DNA of 64,000 nucleotides, taken from Acidobacteriota bacterium. Lineage in GTDB: Bacteria; Acidobacteriota; UBA4820. The stretch's first letter is position 1. Each line of letters begins with the position of its first letter. Location: the NCBI GenBank assembly GCA_029559035.1, contig JAKQCT010000090.1, positions 1-64,000 of the forward strand. Direction: 5' to 3'. Shown one piece after another: positions 52,275 through 60,069 of the stretch. The translations under genes and the position numbers were made by a program. Under the pieces are notes generated by a model, which had not been told where the DNA came from, ran no database searches, and saw only the letters and a list, made by a program, of their open reading frames with translations.

Positions 52275-53754
52275 TCCGGGCTCCCGATAATTTCGCCATG
52301 AGCCTCTTCCACATCTCGCTGTCTTCCTTTTCGAATCCCAGCGCCGCCAGCGCGAGGCCGAAAGATGCGGCGGAGCAGCACAACGCCGCCGCGTTCGAAT
52401 GTTTCAACGCCAGGTACCCTGCTCCGATGCCCGCGGACAGGGCGAAAAGCGGTTTCAGGATGGTCCTGTTCCAGGGGGATATCTTGAGGATCACTTCGAT
52501 CTCCACGGACCTCGCTATATTAAGGAGCATGAGGCTGATCGCCGACGCCGCCGCCGCGCCCGCCGCGCCGTACCTGGGCACCAGGAAAAGGAGGAGCAGG
52601 ATGTTGCCCGCGCCCATCAGTATCGCGTTGACGAGGTTGACCTTGGGGTGTCCCGTCTGCGTTATCAGGGTCCCGTTGGTGCCGAACGCGGCGCTGAAAA
52701 GCTGTCCCGCAGTAAGTATGCAAAGGACCACCACGCCGTTCCGGAAATCCTTTCCGAATATCGACAGGATGAGGTCGGAGCCGAACACCAAAAGGAGGGA
52801 CACGAAGGAGGCCGCCATGAAGATCCATCTGGTCGAGGTCTTGTACATGTTTGCGAGCCCGTCGTGGTCGTTCTTCCCGGTCATGGCGGAGAAGGAGGGC
52901 GCGAGCGACGCACCGAGGGAGTCCGCCGGCATCCCGACTCCCTGCGCGAGACGGCTGGCTATCGCGTAGATACCCACTTCCTTCGCGGTGGTGAAGAATC
53001 CCATGATCATTATGTCCGACTGCAGTATCAGGAAATTCAGGAAATTAAGGAACAGGATCGGCGTGGAGAAGGAGAAAAGTTCCTTCCAGCGCGGACCGGA
53101 AGAAGGCGCCTCGTCGGGAACTAACCTCAGTTCCCTGGCCGTCCAGAAATGCGAGAGCGCGAACACCGAGACCGCCGATACGAAGAAGCACGCGAGGACG
53201 AACTCCATTCTCCTGAAATGGTAGGCCCCCAGCAGCAACAGGACCGAGTACAGGAGAGGGTGGGCGATCCTCTCGATGAAGACCCTCTTCCTGATCCTCC
53301 TGAGACCCTGCAGGACACTGCTCTTCACGTTGTAAAGAGCCAGGAAAGGAATGCTGAGCGCCAGGCCGAAAAGCGGCAGGTTCAGTTCGCTTTTCTTGTA
53401 GACGGTGTCCGAAATGAATGGGACCAGCAGGAGAAGCGACATCAGGATGACCAGGCTCACGACCATCGTCACCCTCACTGCCGACCTTACGAACCATTTC
53501 AGGTCGCCGAACCGTTTCGTCTCGTTGTCCTTGGCCACGAAATGGACCAGCGAAGTCGGGAACCCGAACGATGTCGCGATGGCCGTTACTGTCACGATAG
53601 TGTTGGCGAGGGCGTAGAACCCGAAGTTCCTCGCCCCCAGCATCCTCGTGAGGATCACGCTGTTGCCGTACCTGACGAGCGCTCCTATCAGGCTGAAGAC
53701 CCAGGCGTACCCGCCTTCCTTGGCAACTCTCTTGTGCTCTTCGCGGATCGTCAC
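52267..53754 (-). CDS. Wzx-type polysaccharide flippase (second copy)
   Basis: 495 residues, 12-14 membrane spans. YAWVFSLIGALVRYGNSVIL, the first span, and ARNFGFYALANTIVTVTAIA match Polysacc_synt flippases. Start GTG 53754 overlaps the preceding stop as GTGA. It sits between two alkaline-phosphatase-superfamily genes, so that module has its own exporter, distinct from the flippase at 24319. Confidence 0.88.
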   Translation of the reverse strand: MTIREEHKRVAKEGGYAWVFSLIGALVRYGNSVILTRMLGARNFGFYALANTIVTVTAIATSFGFPTSLVHFVAKDNETKRFGDLKWFVRSAVRVTMVVSLVILMSLLLLVPFISDTVYKKSELNLPLFGLALSIPFLALYNVKSSVLQGLRRIRKRVFIERIAHPLLYSVLLLLGAYHFRRMEFVLACFFVSAVSVFALSHFWTARELRLVPDEAPSSGPRWKELFSFSTPILFLNFLNFLILQSDIMIMGFFTTAKEVGIYAIASRLAQGVGMPADSLGASLAPSFSAMTGKNDHDGLANMYKTSTRWIFMAASFVSLLLVFGSDLILSIFGKDFRNGVVVLCILTAGQLFSAAFGTNGTLITQTGHPKVNLVNAILMGAGNILLLLFLVPRYGAAGAAAASAISLMLLNIARSVEIEVILKISPWNRTILKPLFALSAGIGAGYLALKHSNAAALCCSAASFGLALAALGFEKEDSEMWKRLMAKLSGARNG

Positions 53755-55031
53755 AGGTAACCCAGCGATCGGAGCTGTTCTTCTATCTTATCGTCGCGCC
53801 CGAGGTCGTCTCCTTCCGAAGAAGAAGCGTTCTTACTCATGAACGACGACATCTCGGAAAGCATCGCGGATTCGAGTCCTGCGTCGGCGAGGGGATCTCC
53901 GTTCCTGCGGAAAAGCTTCTCCCGCTCCACTTTCATTCCCCACTTGTTCTCCATACCCTCGACGATCTCGACGAAAATGTTATCCCCGTCCCTTACGGAC
54001 CTCATGTAGTTGTCGACATGCTCCGAGAAAGCATACTTCCTGGGAGCAGCCCGGCCCGAGAGCAATTCTCTCAGGTCCGTTCCCATGTATTCGGGGGTCC
54101 TTCCGGTAACATATCCGACCGCCGTCGGCGCGATGTCTGTATGCTCGACGATCAGGTCGGAACTTCGCCCGCCGAACTCGGAACCCGGAAATTTCACGAA
54201 GAAGGGCACGTTGATCGTTTCGTCGAAGAGCTTCTTGTGCGCGCAGTAGATGTCGTGGTCTCCGTTCAGGCATTCACCGTGATCGGATGTCAGGAAGATC
54301 AGCGCGTCGTCGAAAAGGCCGAACTGTTTCAGCATCGAGAAGAATAACCCCAGGGTGTGGTCGATATAGCTGACAGCCGCCTTGTAGGATCTCGGGAAAT
54401 GATCCAGCGGAACCTTCTTTCCGTACTCCTTGAAATACGGCGAGAACCATCCCCTGTCGGTTAACTGCTCCCTGACGCTCTTGGACGATCTTTCCCGGGG
54501 GACGAACTTCTTCATGAAGCGGCGCGGGGCGGAATACGCCATGTGCGCGTCGAAGAAATGCATCCAGAGGAACTTGCCCTCTCCCGGCGGGGATTCAAGC
54601 AGCCACTTAAGCCCCGAGGCCACAACCTTTTCCGCGGGCCGTCTCTCGCCCCTGATCCTCCGTTTGAAGGCGTTCATGATCCTTCCCCCGGAGAAGTCGA
54701 AGTAATCGTCCTTCCCGCCGATCTGGTTCCCCAAAAGGTCCGAAAGGAAAGAGACTCCGCACACGGCCTTTGTCCCGAAACCCGCTTCCTTCAGGCGCTT
54801 GTCCATCGAGTGGGAAGGCAGTTTCTTCCCCCTGAAGTTCGAGTAGACGCCGTGCTGGAAGAGATAACTCGAGGTGAGCATAGTGAAGTGCGAAGAGAGC
54901 GTGTTCTGGCTCTGAGAAAAACCGTTGGTGAAGGAGGCCCAATCGGCGAGGCCCCGGTTGAAGACGGGCGTCAGCTCGTTCCCGAAGTGGTCCCTTCTCA
55001 GGCAGTCCAGGGTTATGAGTATGATTATCAT
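53751..55031 (-). CDS. Sulfatase-fold enzyme lacking the CxPxR site, with LGY tail
   Basis: 426 residues. The fold is that of sulfatases: LITLDCLRRDHFG (D9, D14), FLTSDHGECLNGDHD, and VDNYMRSVRDG near the end. Yet the residue that is normally a formylglycine Cys or Ser in C/SxPxR is T44 in SQNTLSSHFTMLTS. It is therefore predicted to be a Thr-nucleophile phosphoesterase or phosphotransferase rather than a sulfatase that needs maturation. No signal peptide precedes the first strand. It ends in DKIEEQLRSLGYL, the shared tail, after an Asp/Ser-rich linker. The ATG at 55031 lacks a good ribosome site. Confidence 0.82.
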   Translation of the reverse strand: MIIILITLDCLRRDHFGNELTPVFNRGLADWASFTNGFSQSQNTLSSHFTMLTSSYLFQHGVYSNFRGKKLPSHSMDKRLKEAGFGTKAVCGVSFLSDLLGNQIGGKDDYFDFSGGRIMNAFKRRIRGERRPAEKVVASGLKWLLESPPGEGKFLWMHFFDAHMAYSAPRRFMKKFVPRERSSKSVREQLTDRGWFSPYFKEYGKKVPLDHFPRSYKAAVSYIDHTLGLFFSMLKQFGLFDDALIFLTSDHGECLNGDHDIYCAHKKLFDETINVPFFVKFPGSEFGGRSSDLIVEHTDIAPTAVGYVTGRTPEYMGTDLRELLSGRAAPRKYAFSEHVDNYMRSVRDGDNIFVEIVEGMENKWGMKVEREKLFRRNGDPLADAGLESAMLSEMSSFMSKNASSSEGDDLGRDDKIEEQLRSLGYL

Positions 55032-55055
55032 ATTATTATTTCGAACGGAAGATCT

Positions 55056-56357
55056 TTACGCGCCTCTGACGGCCTCGAGGATCATCTCGCTCACGTCCTC
55101 GATGTGAGGCCTCTTCGAAAGCGCCCCTTTCCCCGAGATCAGGAACGCGTCGTCCCTCGTGTGCATGCCCGAGAAGTGGGTCTTCGCGTAAGCGACAGCG
55201 CTCCTGATATTGCCCTTGAGGTCGAAGCCGCGCTCCGAAAGAAGGACCATGTCGGGAGCTTTGCTAATATGGGGGCCGTCGTAGATCTCCTCCTTCAAGA
55301 AGATCTGCCTTATCACTTTTTTCCCGTTCCTTTCGAGGCCCGAGAAAAATTCTTTCAGTTCGTCTCGGACCTTATCCGATGCCGCTTCGTCGATCCTGCC
55401 TTTGGGATAGCGGCCCGCACTGTGGACATAGATCCTCGAAGGGTCAAGAGCGAAGGCCCTCGTCTCCCCGGCCAGCATACCGATTCCTTCCGGCGGATCC
55501 TTTTCCCATTCGAGGAAACCGTTATCTTTCAGTATCCTGTTGAGGTAGACCTCCTCCTCGATCGCGCAGAAACCGTGGTCGCTCATTATCAGGAATTCGT
55601 CGCTCCCGTGCATCTCCAGAAGCTTCCCGACAAGCGAGTCCACCTTCGAGTAGAACTCCATCGCCCTGCCGTGACGTGGGTGCACCTCATCCTCTATGGC
55701 GTCCCACTCGAAGTGTTGGAGCCTGTCCGTGTCTGTTATCACGGCGATGAAGAGGTCGCACTCCTCTTTCCAGAGCTCGGTGAACGCCTTCACCCTCGCC
55801 GCGAGAGTGTCGAAAAGGTCTTTGTAAAAATATTCCTTGTCGCCTGCTTTCTGGGTGTCGACATCTATCCGGTAGTCCATCGCATTGAGCCGTTCGTAAA
55901 GGGACGCCGGATGGACCGCCCTTTTCAAATCTATGGCGACGAAACCAGAAACCAGGATCCCGTTGTGTTCCCTCGCCGGATATGTTCCGGGAAGGTTCAG
56001 CACAGTTGTCCTTTTATTCTCTTTTCCGAGAGTGTCCCAGATGGTTTCCGCCTTCAGGTCCGGATAGCTCGGGAAATGGATGTTGTAGCTCTGCGGCTTC
56101 AGGTCCGTGAACCCGAAGATCCCGTGGCGCGCGGGGTTCGTTCCCGTCATGAAGGACGCCCATGATACCGAGGATATCTCGGGGATCGAAACGTCCATCT
56201 GCCTGAAATACTTTTCTCCGGACGCTGCGAGTTTAGCGATGTTGGGCATGACCCCATTTTCCGACAGTTTTTTGATAAGAGTGAAAGGGACGCCGTCGAG
56301 GCCTATCACCATCGTTCTGGGCGCCTTCTTTTTCATGAGGTTCTTGAAGAAGCTCAA
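55056..56357 (-). CDS. Cytoplasmic alkaline-phosphatase-superfamily phosphodiesterase (no LGY tail)
   Basis: 433 residues. Start is probably TTG 56357 with AAAGGCGG upstream and a TTGA overlap with the PHP gene. Metal Asp D21 is in TMVIGLDGVPFT; the nucleophile position is S62 in PEISSVSWASFMTG, a Ser where its paralogues have Thr. TDTDRLQHFEWD, LIMSDHGFC and SGMHTRDDAFLI give the remaining ligands. It ends in DVSEMILEAVRGA and lacks the shared tail. Likely a phosphodiesterase or phosphohydrolase on cytoplasmic glycan precursors. Confidence 0.8.
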   Translation of the reverse strand: MSFFKNLMKKKAPRTMVIGLDGVPFTLIKKLSENGVMPNIAKLAASGEKYFRQMDVSIPEISSVSWASFMTGTNPARHGIFGFTDLKPQSYNIHFPSYPDLKAETIWDTLGKENKRTTVLNLPGTYPAREHNGILVSGFVAIDLKRAVHPASLYERLNAMDYRIDVDTQKAGDKEYFYKDLFDTLAARVKAFTELWKEECDLFIAVITDTDRLQHFEWDAIEDEVHPRHGRAMEFYSKVDSLVGKLLEMHGSDEFLIMSDHGFCAIEEEVYLNRILKDNGFLEWEKDPPEGIGMLAGETRAFALDPSRIYVHSAGRYPKGRIDEAASDKVRDELKEFFSGLERNGKKVIRQIFLKEEIYDGPHISKAPDMVLLSERGFDLKGNIRSAVAYAKTHFSGMHTRDDAFLISGKGALSKRPHIEDVSEMILEAVRGA

Positions 56358-57211
56358 TTGACCGCCTTTCGTTTCTCTTCAAGCCTCTCAGAAAACTTAT
56401 CCCATACCCAGGAGGGGACATTCAGACGGCCTTCACCCGTTCCTATCTCGATGTTCGGCCGGTTAGCCCCGTGGAAGTCCGATCCGCCTGTCACTACGAG
56501 GCCGAGCTTGCCCGCTATCGCAAGGAGAGCCCTCTCGTCCTCCTCCGTGTGGTTCCTGTAGAAACACTCCATCCCTTCTAGGCCGTCGCCCCTGAGGTCC
56601 GCGACCACGCTTTCGAGCTCGTCGAAACCCATGCCGAGGGACAGCGGATGAGCCAGGACCGGCATTCCGCCGCTGCGGATTATTACCGAAACGGCTTCGG
56701 ACGGCTCGAACCTGAACTTGTCCACGTAGCAAGGTTTGCCTTTCGCCAGGTACAGGTCGAAAGCCTCCTGCACGGAGGAAACATACCCTTTTTCGAAAAG
56801 CACTCTCGCCATGTGAGGCCTGCCTATCACCTTGCCGCCGCTGACGGCCGAGACCTCTTCCATGGTCAAAGCGAACCCGTTTCCGTTGAGCCTCTCGATG
56901 ATCTTCGGGTTCCTGTCGCTCCTCGAAAGCCTAAGGATCTTCAGCTTTTCGTTCAGGAAACCGTTTCCGGGATCGATCCCGAAGCCCAGGATGTGCATCG
57001 TTTTTTCCCGGAACTCCGCGGAGATCTCGACGCCCGGGATGAAGCCAAGTTCCCTTTGGGCGGCGCGCCCCATCGCCTCCTCGAGACCGTCCATCGTGTC
57101 GTGGTCCGTGAGAGCGAGGCGTGTTATCCCCTTCGAAAGGGCGTGATCGACAAGTTCCGATGGAGAAAGGCTCCCGTCGGAAGCGGTCGAATGGGTGTGA
57201 AGGTCTATCAA
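56354..57211 (-). CDS. PHP-domain phosphoesterase (TrpH/RNase AM type)
   Basis: 285 residues. Start is TTG 57211, giving the canonical N-terminus [17 protein letters not shown]. Metal ligands are HTH at 5-7, [19 protein letters not shown], and [13 protein letters not shown] near the end. This group includes RNase AM and the 3',5'-nucleotide bisphosphatase that splits pAp to AMP. Its stop-start junction with the APS kinase is TTGA, so the two are coupled. pAp is the by-product of PAPS-dependent sulfotransfer, which makes a pAp role here likely but inferred. Confidence 0.86.
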   Translation of the reverse strand: MIDLHTHSTASDGSLSPSELVDHALSKGITRLALTDHDTMDGLEEAMGRAAQRELGFIPGVEISAEFREKTMHILGFGIDPGNGFLNEKLKILRLSRSDRNPKIIERLNGNGFALTMEEVSAVSGGKVIGRPHMARVLFEKGYVSSVQEAFDLYLAKGKPCYVDKFRFEPSEAVSVIIRSGGMPVLAHPLSLGMGFDELESVVADLRGDGLEGMECFYRNHTEEDERALLAIAGKLGLVVTGGSDFHGANRPNIEIGTGEGRLNVPSWVWDKFSERLEEKRKAVN

Positions 57212-57828
57212 CCCAGGTACCCCAGGTCTTTCAGCCTCTTTGCCACCTCGGCCTCTTCCTCGGCGCTGTATTCCGCGCTCGGGTCTTTTGGAATGAGGTC
57301 CATCATCTCGAGGGTTTTCAGGATCCTGCCCAGGCTCGCCTCCGAAGTTTCCTCTCCGGTGTGGCAGACGACCTCGGGATTGAGAGGCGGCTCGTAAGGG
57401 TCCGACACTCCCGTGAAATTAGCTATCTCGCCCGCCAGGGCTTTCTTGTAGAGCCCCTTGACGTCCCTTTCGACAAGCTTCTCGATCGAGCATTCGCAGT
57501 ACGCCTCGACGAACGCGGCCCTTTCCTGGACCGACTTCCTCACCTCGTCCCTGATCTCCCTGTATGGAGAGATGGCCGCGGTGATCGCGCACGCTCCGTT
57601 CCTGGAAAGCAGTTTCGCCACGTAGCCGATCCTTCTGATGTTTGTGTCACGGTCCTCTTTCGAAAAGCCGAGACCCTTCGAAAGGTTGAGCCTCACCTCG
57701 TCGCCGTCGAGGACCTCGACGGGGACGCCTCTCTCGAGAAGCCTCTCCTCGACCATTTTCGACAGCGTTGATTTCCCCGAACCCGACAGCCCCGTGAACC
57801 AAAGAACGAATCCTTTTCTCATTTTCAT
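57208..57828 (-). CDS. cysC: Adenylyl-sulfate kinase with LGY tail
   Basis: 206 residues. The Walker A loop is [19 protein letters not shown] (residues 10-28). [35 protein letters not shown] and [20 protein letters not shown] are the APS-kinase signature. It makes PAPS from APS and ATP in the cytoplasm. Neither the sulfate adenylyltransferase (CysD/CysN) nor a recognisable sulfotransferase is in the window. The final [14 protein letters not shown] follows an acidic linker (EYSAEEE) beyond the usual core and matches the tail on four neighbours. The ATG has AAAGGAGATC upstream. Confidence 0.92.
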   Translation of the reverse strand: MKMRKGFVLWFTGLSGSGKSTLSKMVEERLLERGVPVEVLDGDEVRLNLSKGLGFSKEDRDTNIRRIGYVAKLLSRNGACAITAAISPYREIRDEVRKSVQERAAFVEAYCECSIEKLVERDVKGLYKKALAGEIANFTGVSDPYEPPLNPEVVCHTGEETSEASLGRILKTLEMMDLIPKDPSAEYSAEEEAEVAKRLKDLGYLG

Positions 57829-57836
57829 GATCTCCT

Positions 57837-59222
57837 TTATTCTATCTTACTGCCGATCATTCCCTTTTCTTCCGGAATGCCGAAATGGTCCAGGATCGTC
57901 GGCGCTATGTCGTAGATCTTCACTCCGTCTCTTTTTCCCGGCTTGACCCCGCCGCCCTTCATCATGAAAAGCCCGAACCGGGCGTGGTTGGCGTCGTCGG
58001 GCCCGGTGTCGTTCTCGTGAGTGTGGATAGAGCCGCCGCCCACGCTGCCGGCGCTCCTCCACCCGAGGTTTCCGAAGTAAACGATGAGGTCGGGGGCGAT
58101 GTTCTTCACTTCCCTGTAAACCTCCTCCGGCTTGAAGACCTTCGTGCCGATGGGATTGCCGTTCTCGTCGCCGAGCTCCTCCAGTTTCTTCTTTATCTCG
58201 TCCCGCACCTTTTCGTAATCGGCCTTCGGTATGATCCCCTGAGGCTCGCGGCCTTCCACGTTCATGAATATCCTCGAGTAATATCCGCCCTCGCCCCAGC
58301 ATTTCGTCCCGCTCCAGTCGATGCCCGATGTCTTCAGCTTCTGCTGTTTCTTCGGTTCTTCCTTCAGCCTGAGATAGCCTTCCCGTCTGAAGAACTCGTT
58401 GACGCAGACCGCGCCGTCCATCGTCTGCGCGCCATGGTCCGAAACGACCAGGATAGTCGTTTCCGGCGGAAGGATCTCGAGCACTTTTCCGATCTCCCTG
58501 TCGAGGTAGATGTAATAATCCCTGATCGCGAACTCGAACTCGTGGCCCTTCTCGTAAAGCCTGTGGTTCACGTCGTGGTATCGCCAGAACCCGTGGTGGA
58601 TTCGGTCCACGCCCATCTCCACGAACATGAAGAAGTCCCAGTCCTTGGATTTCACCCAATTCCTGACGACCGCGAACCTTCGCCTGGTCATGACATAGAT
58701 CTGTTCGAGGAGTTTCGACTTGTCGTCGGTCCTGAAATCCTTAACGTCGATGATATAGTCGCCTTCAGCTATCGAGTCGATCTCTTTCGCGATCTCTTCG
58801 GGGTAGGTGTAGACGCTGTTCTTGTCGGGCGTCAGGAAGCAGCCCACGACTATGCCGTTAATCGGCTTGGGGGGGTAAGACTGCGGGACCCCCAGGACGA
58901 CGGACGACATCCTGTTCCTGGAAAGGATCTGCCAGACGGTCTTTTCCCTTACATAGGCGCCGTTGGCGAAGTAGAGCTCCTCGTAGTCGTAGGACTTCCG
59001 GTTGCGGAATCCGTAAAAACCAAGCTGGCCCGGATCCTTGCTTGTCATCATGGCCGTCCACGCGGGGACCGTTATCGGGGGGAGGGTCGATTCCATCCTG
59101 CCCCAGGCTCCCTCCTCCATGAGCTTCGACAGGTTGGGGAGATCCTTCTTCCACTGCTCGAAGACAAGGGACGGCTCGAAGCAGTCTATTCCGAACACGA
59201 AGACCTTCTTCCTGTTTTCCAT
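57837..59222 (-). CDS. Cytoplasmic alkaline-phosphatase-superfamily phosphodiesterase (no LGY tail)
   Basis: 461 residues. D13 in [15 protein letters not shown]51 in [15 protein letters not shown] in [15 protein letters not shown] and VVSDHGAQT, and a late H in [13 protein letters not shown] form the site. An insertion of about 50 residues after residue 280 ([17 protein letters not shown]) is unlike its paralogues. The C-terminus [14 protein letters not shown] is the normal superfamily end and no LGY tail follows. It starts with GGAG upstream. Substrate unknown. Confidence 0.8.
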   Translation of the reverse strand: MENRKKVFVFGIDCFEPSLVFEQWKKDLPNLSKLMEEGAWGRMESTLPPITVPAWTAMMTSKDPGQLGFYGFRNRKSYDYEELYFANGAYVREKTVWQILSRNRMSSVVLGVPQSYPPKPINGIVVGCFLTPDKNSVYTYPEEIAKEIDSIAEGDYIIDVKDFRTDDKSKLLEQIYVMTRRRFAVVRNWVKSKDWDFFMFVEMGVDRIHHGFWRYHDVNHRLYEKGHEFEFAIRDYYIYLDREIGKVLEILPPETTILVVSDHGAQTMDGAVCVNEFFRREGYLRLKEEPKKQQKLKTSGIDWSGTKCWGEGGYYSRIFMNVEGREPQGIIPKADYEKVRDEIKKKLEELGDENGNPIGTKVFKPEEVYREVKNIAPDLIVYFGNLGWRSAGSVGGGSIHTHENDTGPDDANHARFGLFMMKGGGVKPGKRDGVKIYDIAPTILDHFGIPEEKGMIGSKIE

Positions 59223-59258
59223 TTTTTCTCCGGTTGTAAGGGCGGTTTTTATCAGCGC

Positions 59259-59471
59259 CTAAAAATAACCCATGCTTTTCAGGCGCTTGCGTATCGCGTC
59301 GATCTCTTTCGCGGAAAGGCTGGAGGACCCCGCCCCTTTCTGGTGCGAAACGAGGTCCCTCAGCACATATACGACGAACTCGGTAACCGAAGTGAAACCG
59401 CTCTCTTCTATGAGCACCTTCAGGTTGTCATAGAGCGGTTTCGGGATCTTGATGGTTACCTTGCTTTCCAA
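59259..59471 (-). CDS. Ribbon-helix-helix (CopG-like) small protein with LGY tail
   Basis: 70 residues, probable TTG start 59471 with AGGAAG 8 bases upstream. The N-terminal half (KVTIKIPKPLYDNLKVLI, then SGFTSVTEFVVYVLRDLV) is a beta strand followed by two helices, as in CopG/MetJ-type DNA-binding dimers. After a Gly/Ser linker the last 15 residues are SAKEIDAIRKRLKSMGYF, the same tail as the enzymes downstream. It may regulate the operon or act as an adaptor for tailed proteins. It lies 37 bases before the next gene. Confidence 0.75.
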   Translation of the reverse strand: MESKVTIKIPKPLYDNLKVLIEESGFTSVTEFVVYVLRDLVSHQKGAGSSSLSAKEIDAIRKRLKSMGYF

Positions 59472-59490
59472 AACTGTCTTCCTTTCAGCC

Positions 59491-59925
59491 TCAGGAGGGC
59501 TGGGTTTCTGCAGCGGGAGCCGCGGCGCTCGATTGCGTGGTCGCGCCCTTGTGTCCCTTCCATTCCATGCCGGCGATCTTGCCGGTCGAGGCTTCGACCG
59601 CCACGGTCACGTCGACCAGTCCTTTCTCGAACTTGCAGAGGGCCGTCACCACGTAGAGGTCGCCCTTCTGGACGGACGAGCTTTCCCTGAATTCCACGAA
59701 ATTGCCGCCCTTGGAGACCAACTGGGCCCACCAGGAACGGAGATTGTCGGCGGTGACCTTGAAACCGAGGTCCGAATTAAGGGAGAGGTACGCTTTCTGG
59801 AATTCGCCCTTGTTCATGGCGGAAATGAAATTCTGAGCTTTGTCTGCCATCGGAGCCTGCGCGAAGAGGTTCACCGCGCAAAAAAGAATTGCCACAACCA
59901 GGACAACTTTGAAACATGACTTCAT
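59491..59925 (-). CDS. Secreted DUF3887/DUF4019-like protein
   Basis: 144 residues. A signal peptide (MKSCFKVVLVVAILFCAVNLFA) ends near residue 23. The mature part has KAQNFISAMNKGEFQKAYLS and DLGFKVTADNLRSWWAQLVS, like small beta-alpha domains (DUF3887/DUF4019) that bind peptides or hydrophobic ligands. A low-complexity Ala/Ser/Thr tail ends it. The function is unknown. It is the first gene after the promoter at 59971-59999, with AAGGAG upstream of its ATG. Confidence 0.7.
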   Translation of the reverse strand: MKSCFKVVLVVAILFCAVNLFAQAPMADKAQNFISAMNKGEFQKAYLSLNSDLGFKVTADNLRSWWAQLVSKGGNFVEFRESSSVQKGDLYVVTALCKFEKGLVDVTVAVEASTGKIAGMEWKGHKGATTQSSAAAPAAETQPS

Positions 59926-59970
59926 CGTTCTGCTCCTTTTTGGGAAAAAGACCCTTTAAGGTCAACGGGA

Positions 59971-59999
59971 ATCTTACAAAAATATTCCCCGGTTGTCAA
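59971..59999 (-). promoter_or_regulatory. Sigma-70-type promoter
   Basis: On the minus strand TTGACA (59994-59999) is followed after 17 bases by TAAGAT (59971-59976), close to the consensus. The predicted start near 59963 leaves a short leader of about 38 bases before the ATG at 59925. A second TTGACA at 60015-60020 has no matching -10 box. No comparable promoter was seen in the small gaps below it, so it could drive a very long transcript through the glycan genes. Confidence 0.75.
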
Positions 60000-60069
60000 T
60001 AGAAAACCAAGCCCTGTCAAGGAATAAGCCGTGTCCGGGGAAACGCGCGGGATGTCCCCGATCCCGATT

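Noticed and set aside
54543-56165. Plus-strand open frame of 540 codons
   Set aside because: Antisense to the sulfatase-fold and phosphodiesterase genes, with no family similarity.
57885-59690. Very long open frame (601 codons) on the plus strand
   Set aside because: It is antisense to a phosphodiesterase, the small ribbon-helix-helix protein and part of the next gene. It has no domain and crosses gene boundaries, as expected from the high GC content.
60015-60020. Second TTGACA box as a separate promoter
   Set aside because: No -10-like hexamer lies 16-18 bases downstream; the 17-base partner belongs to the box at 59994-59999.
60040-60066. GC-rich inverted repeat as a terminator between the DUF4846 gene and the promoter
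   Set aside because: The CGGGAT/ATCCCG and GGGGA/TCCCC pairings compete and are not followed by a T-run, so I cannot support a terminator.
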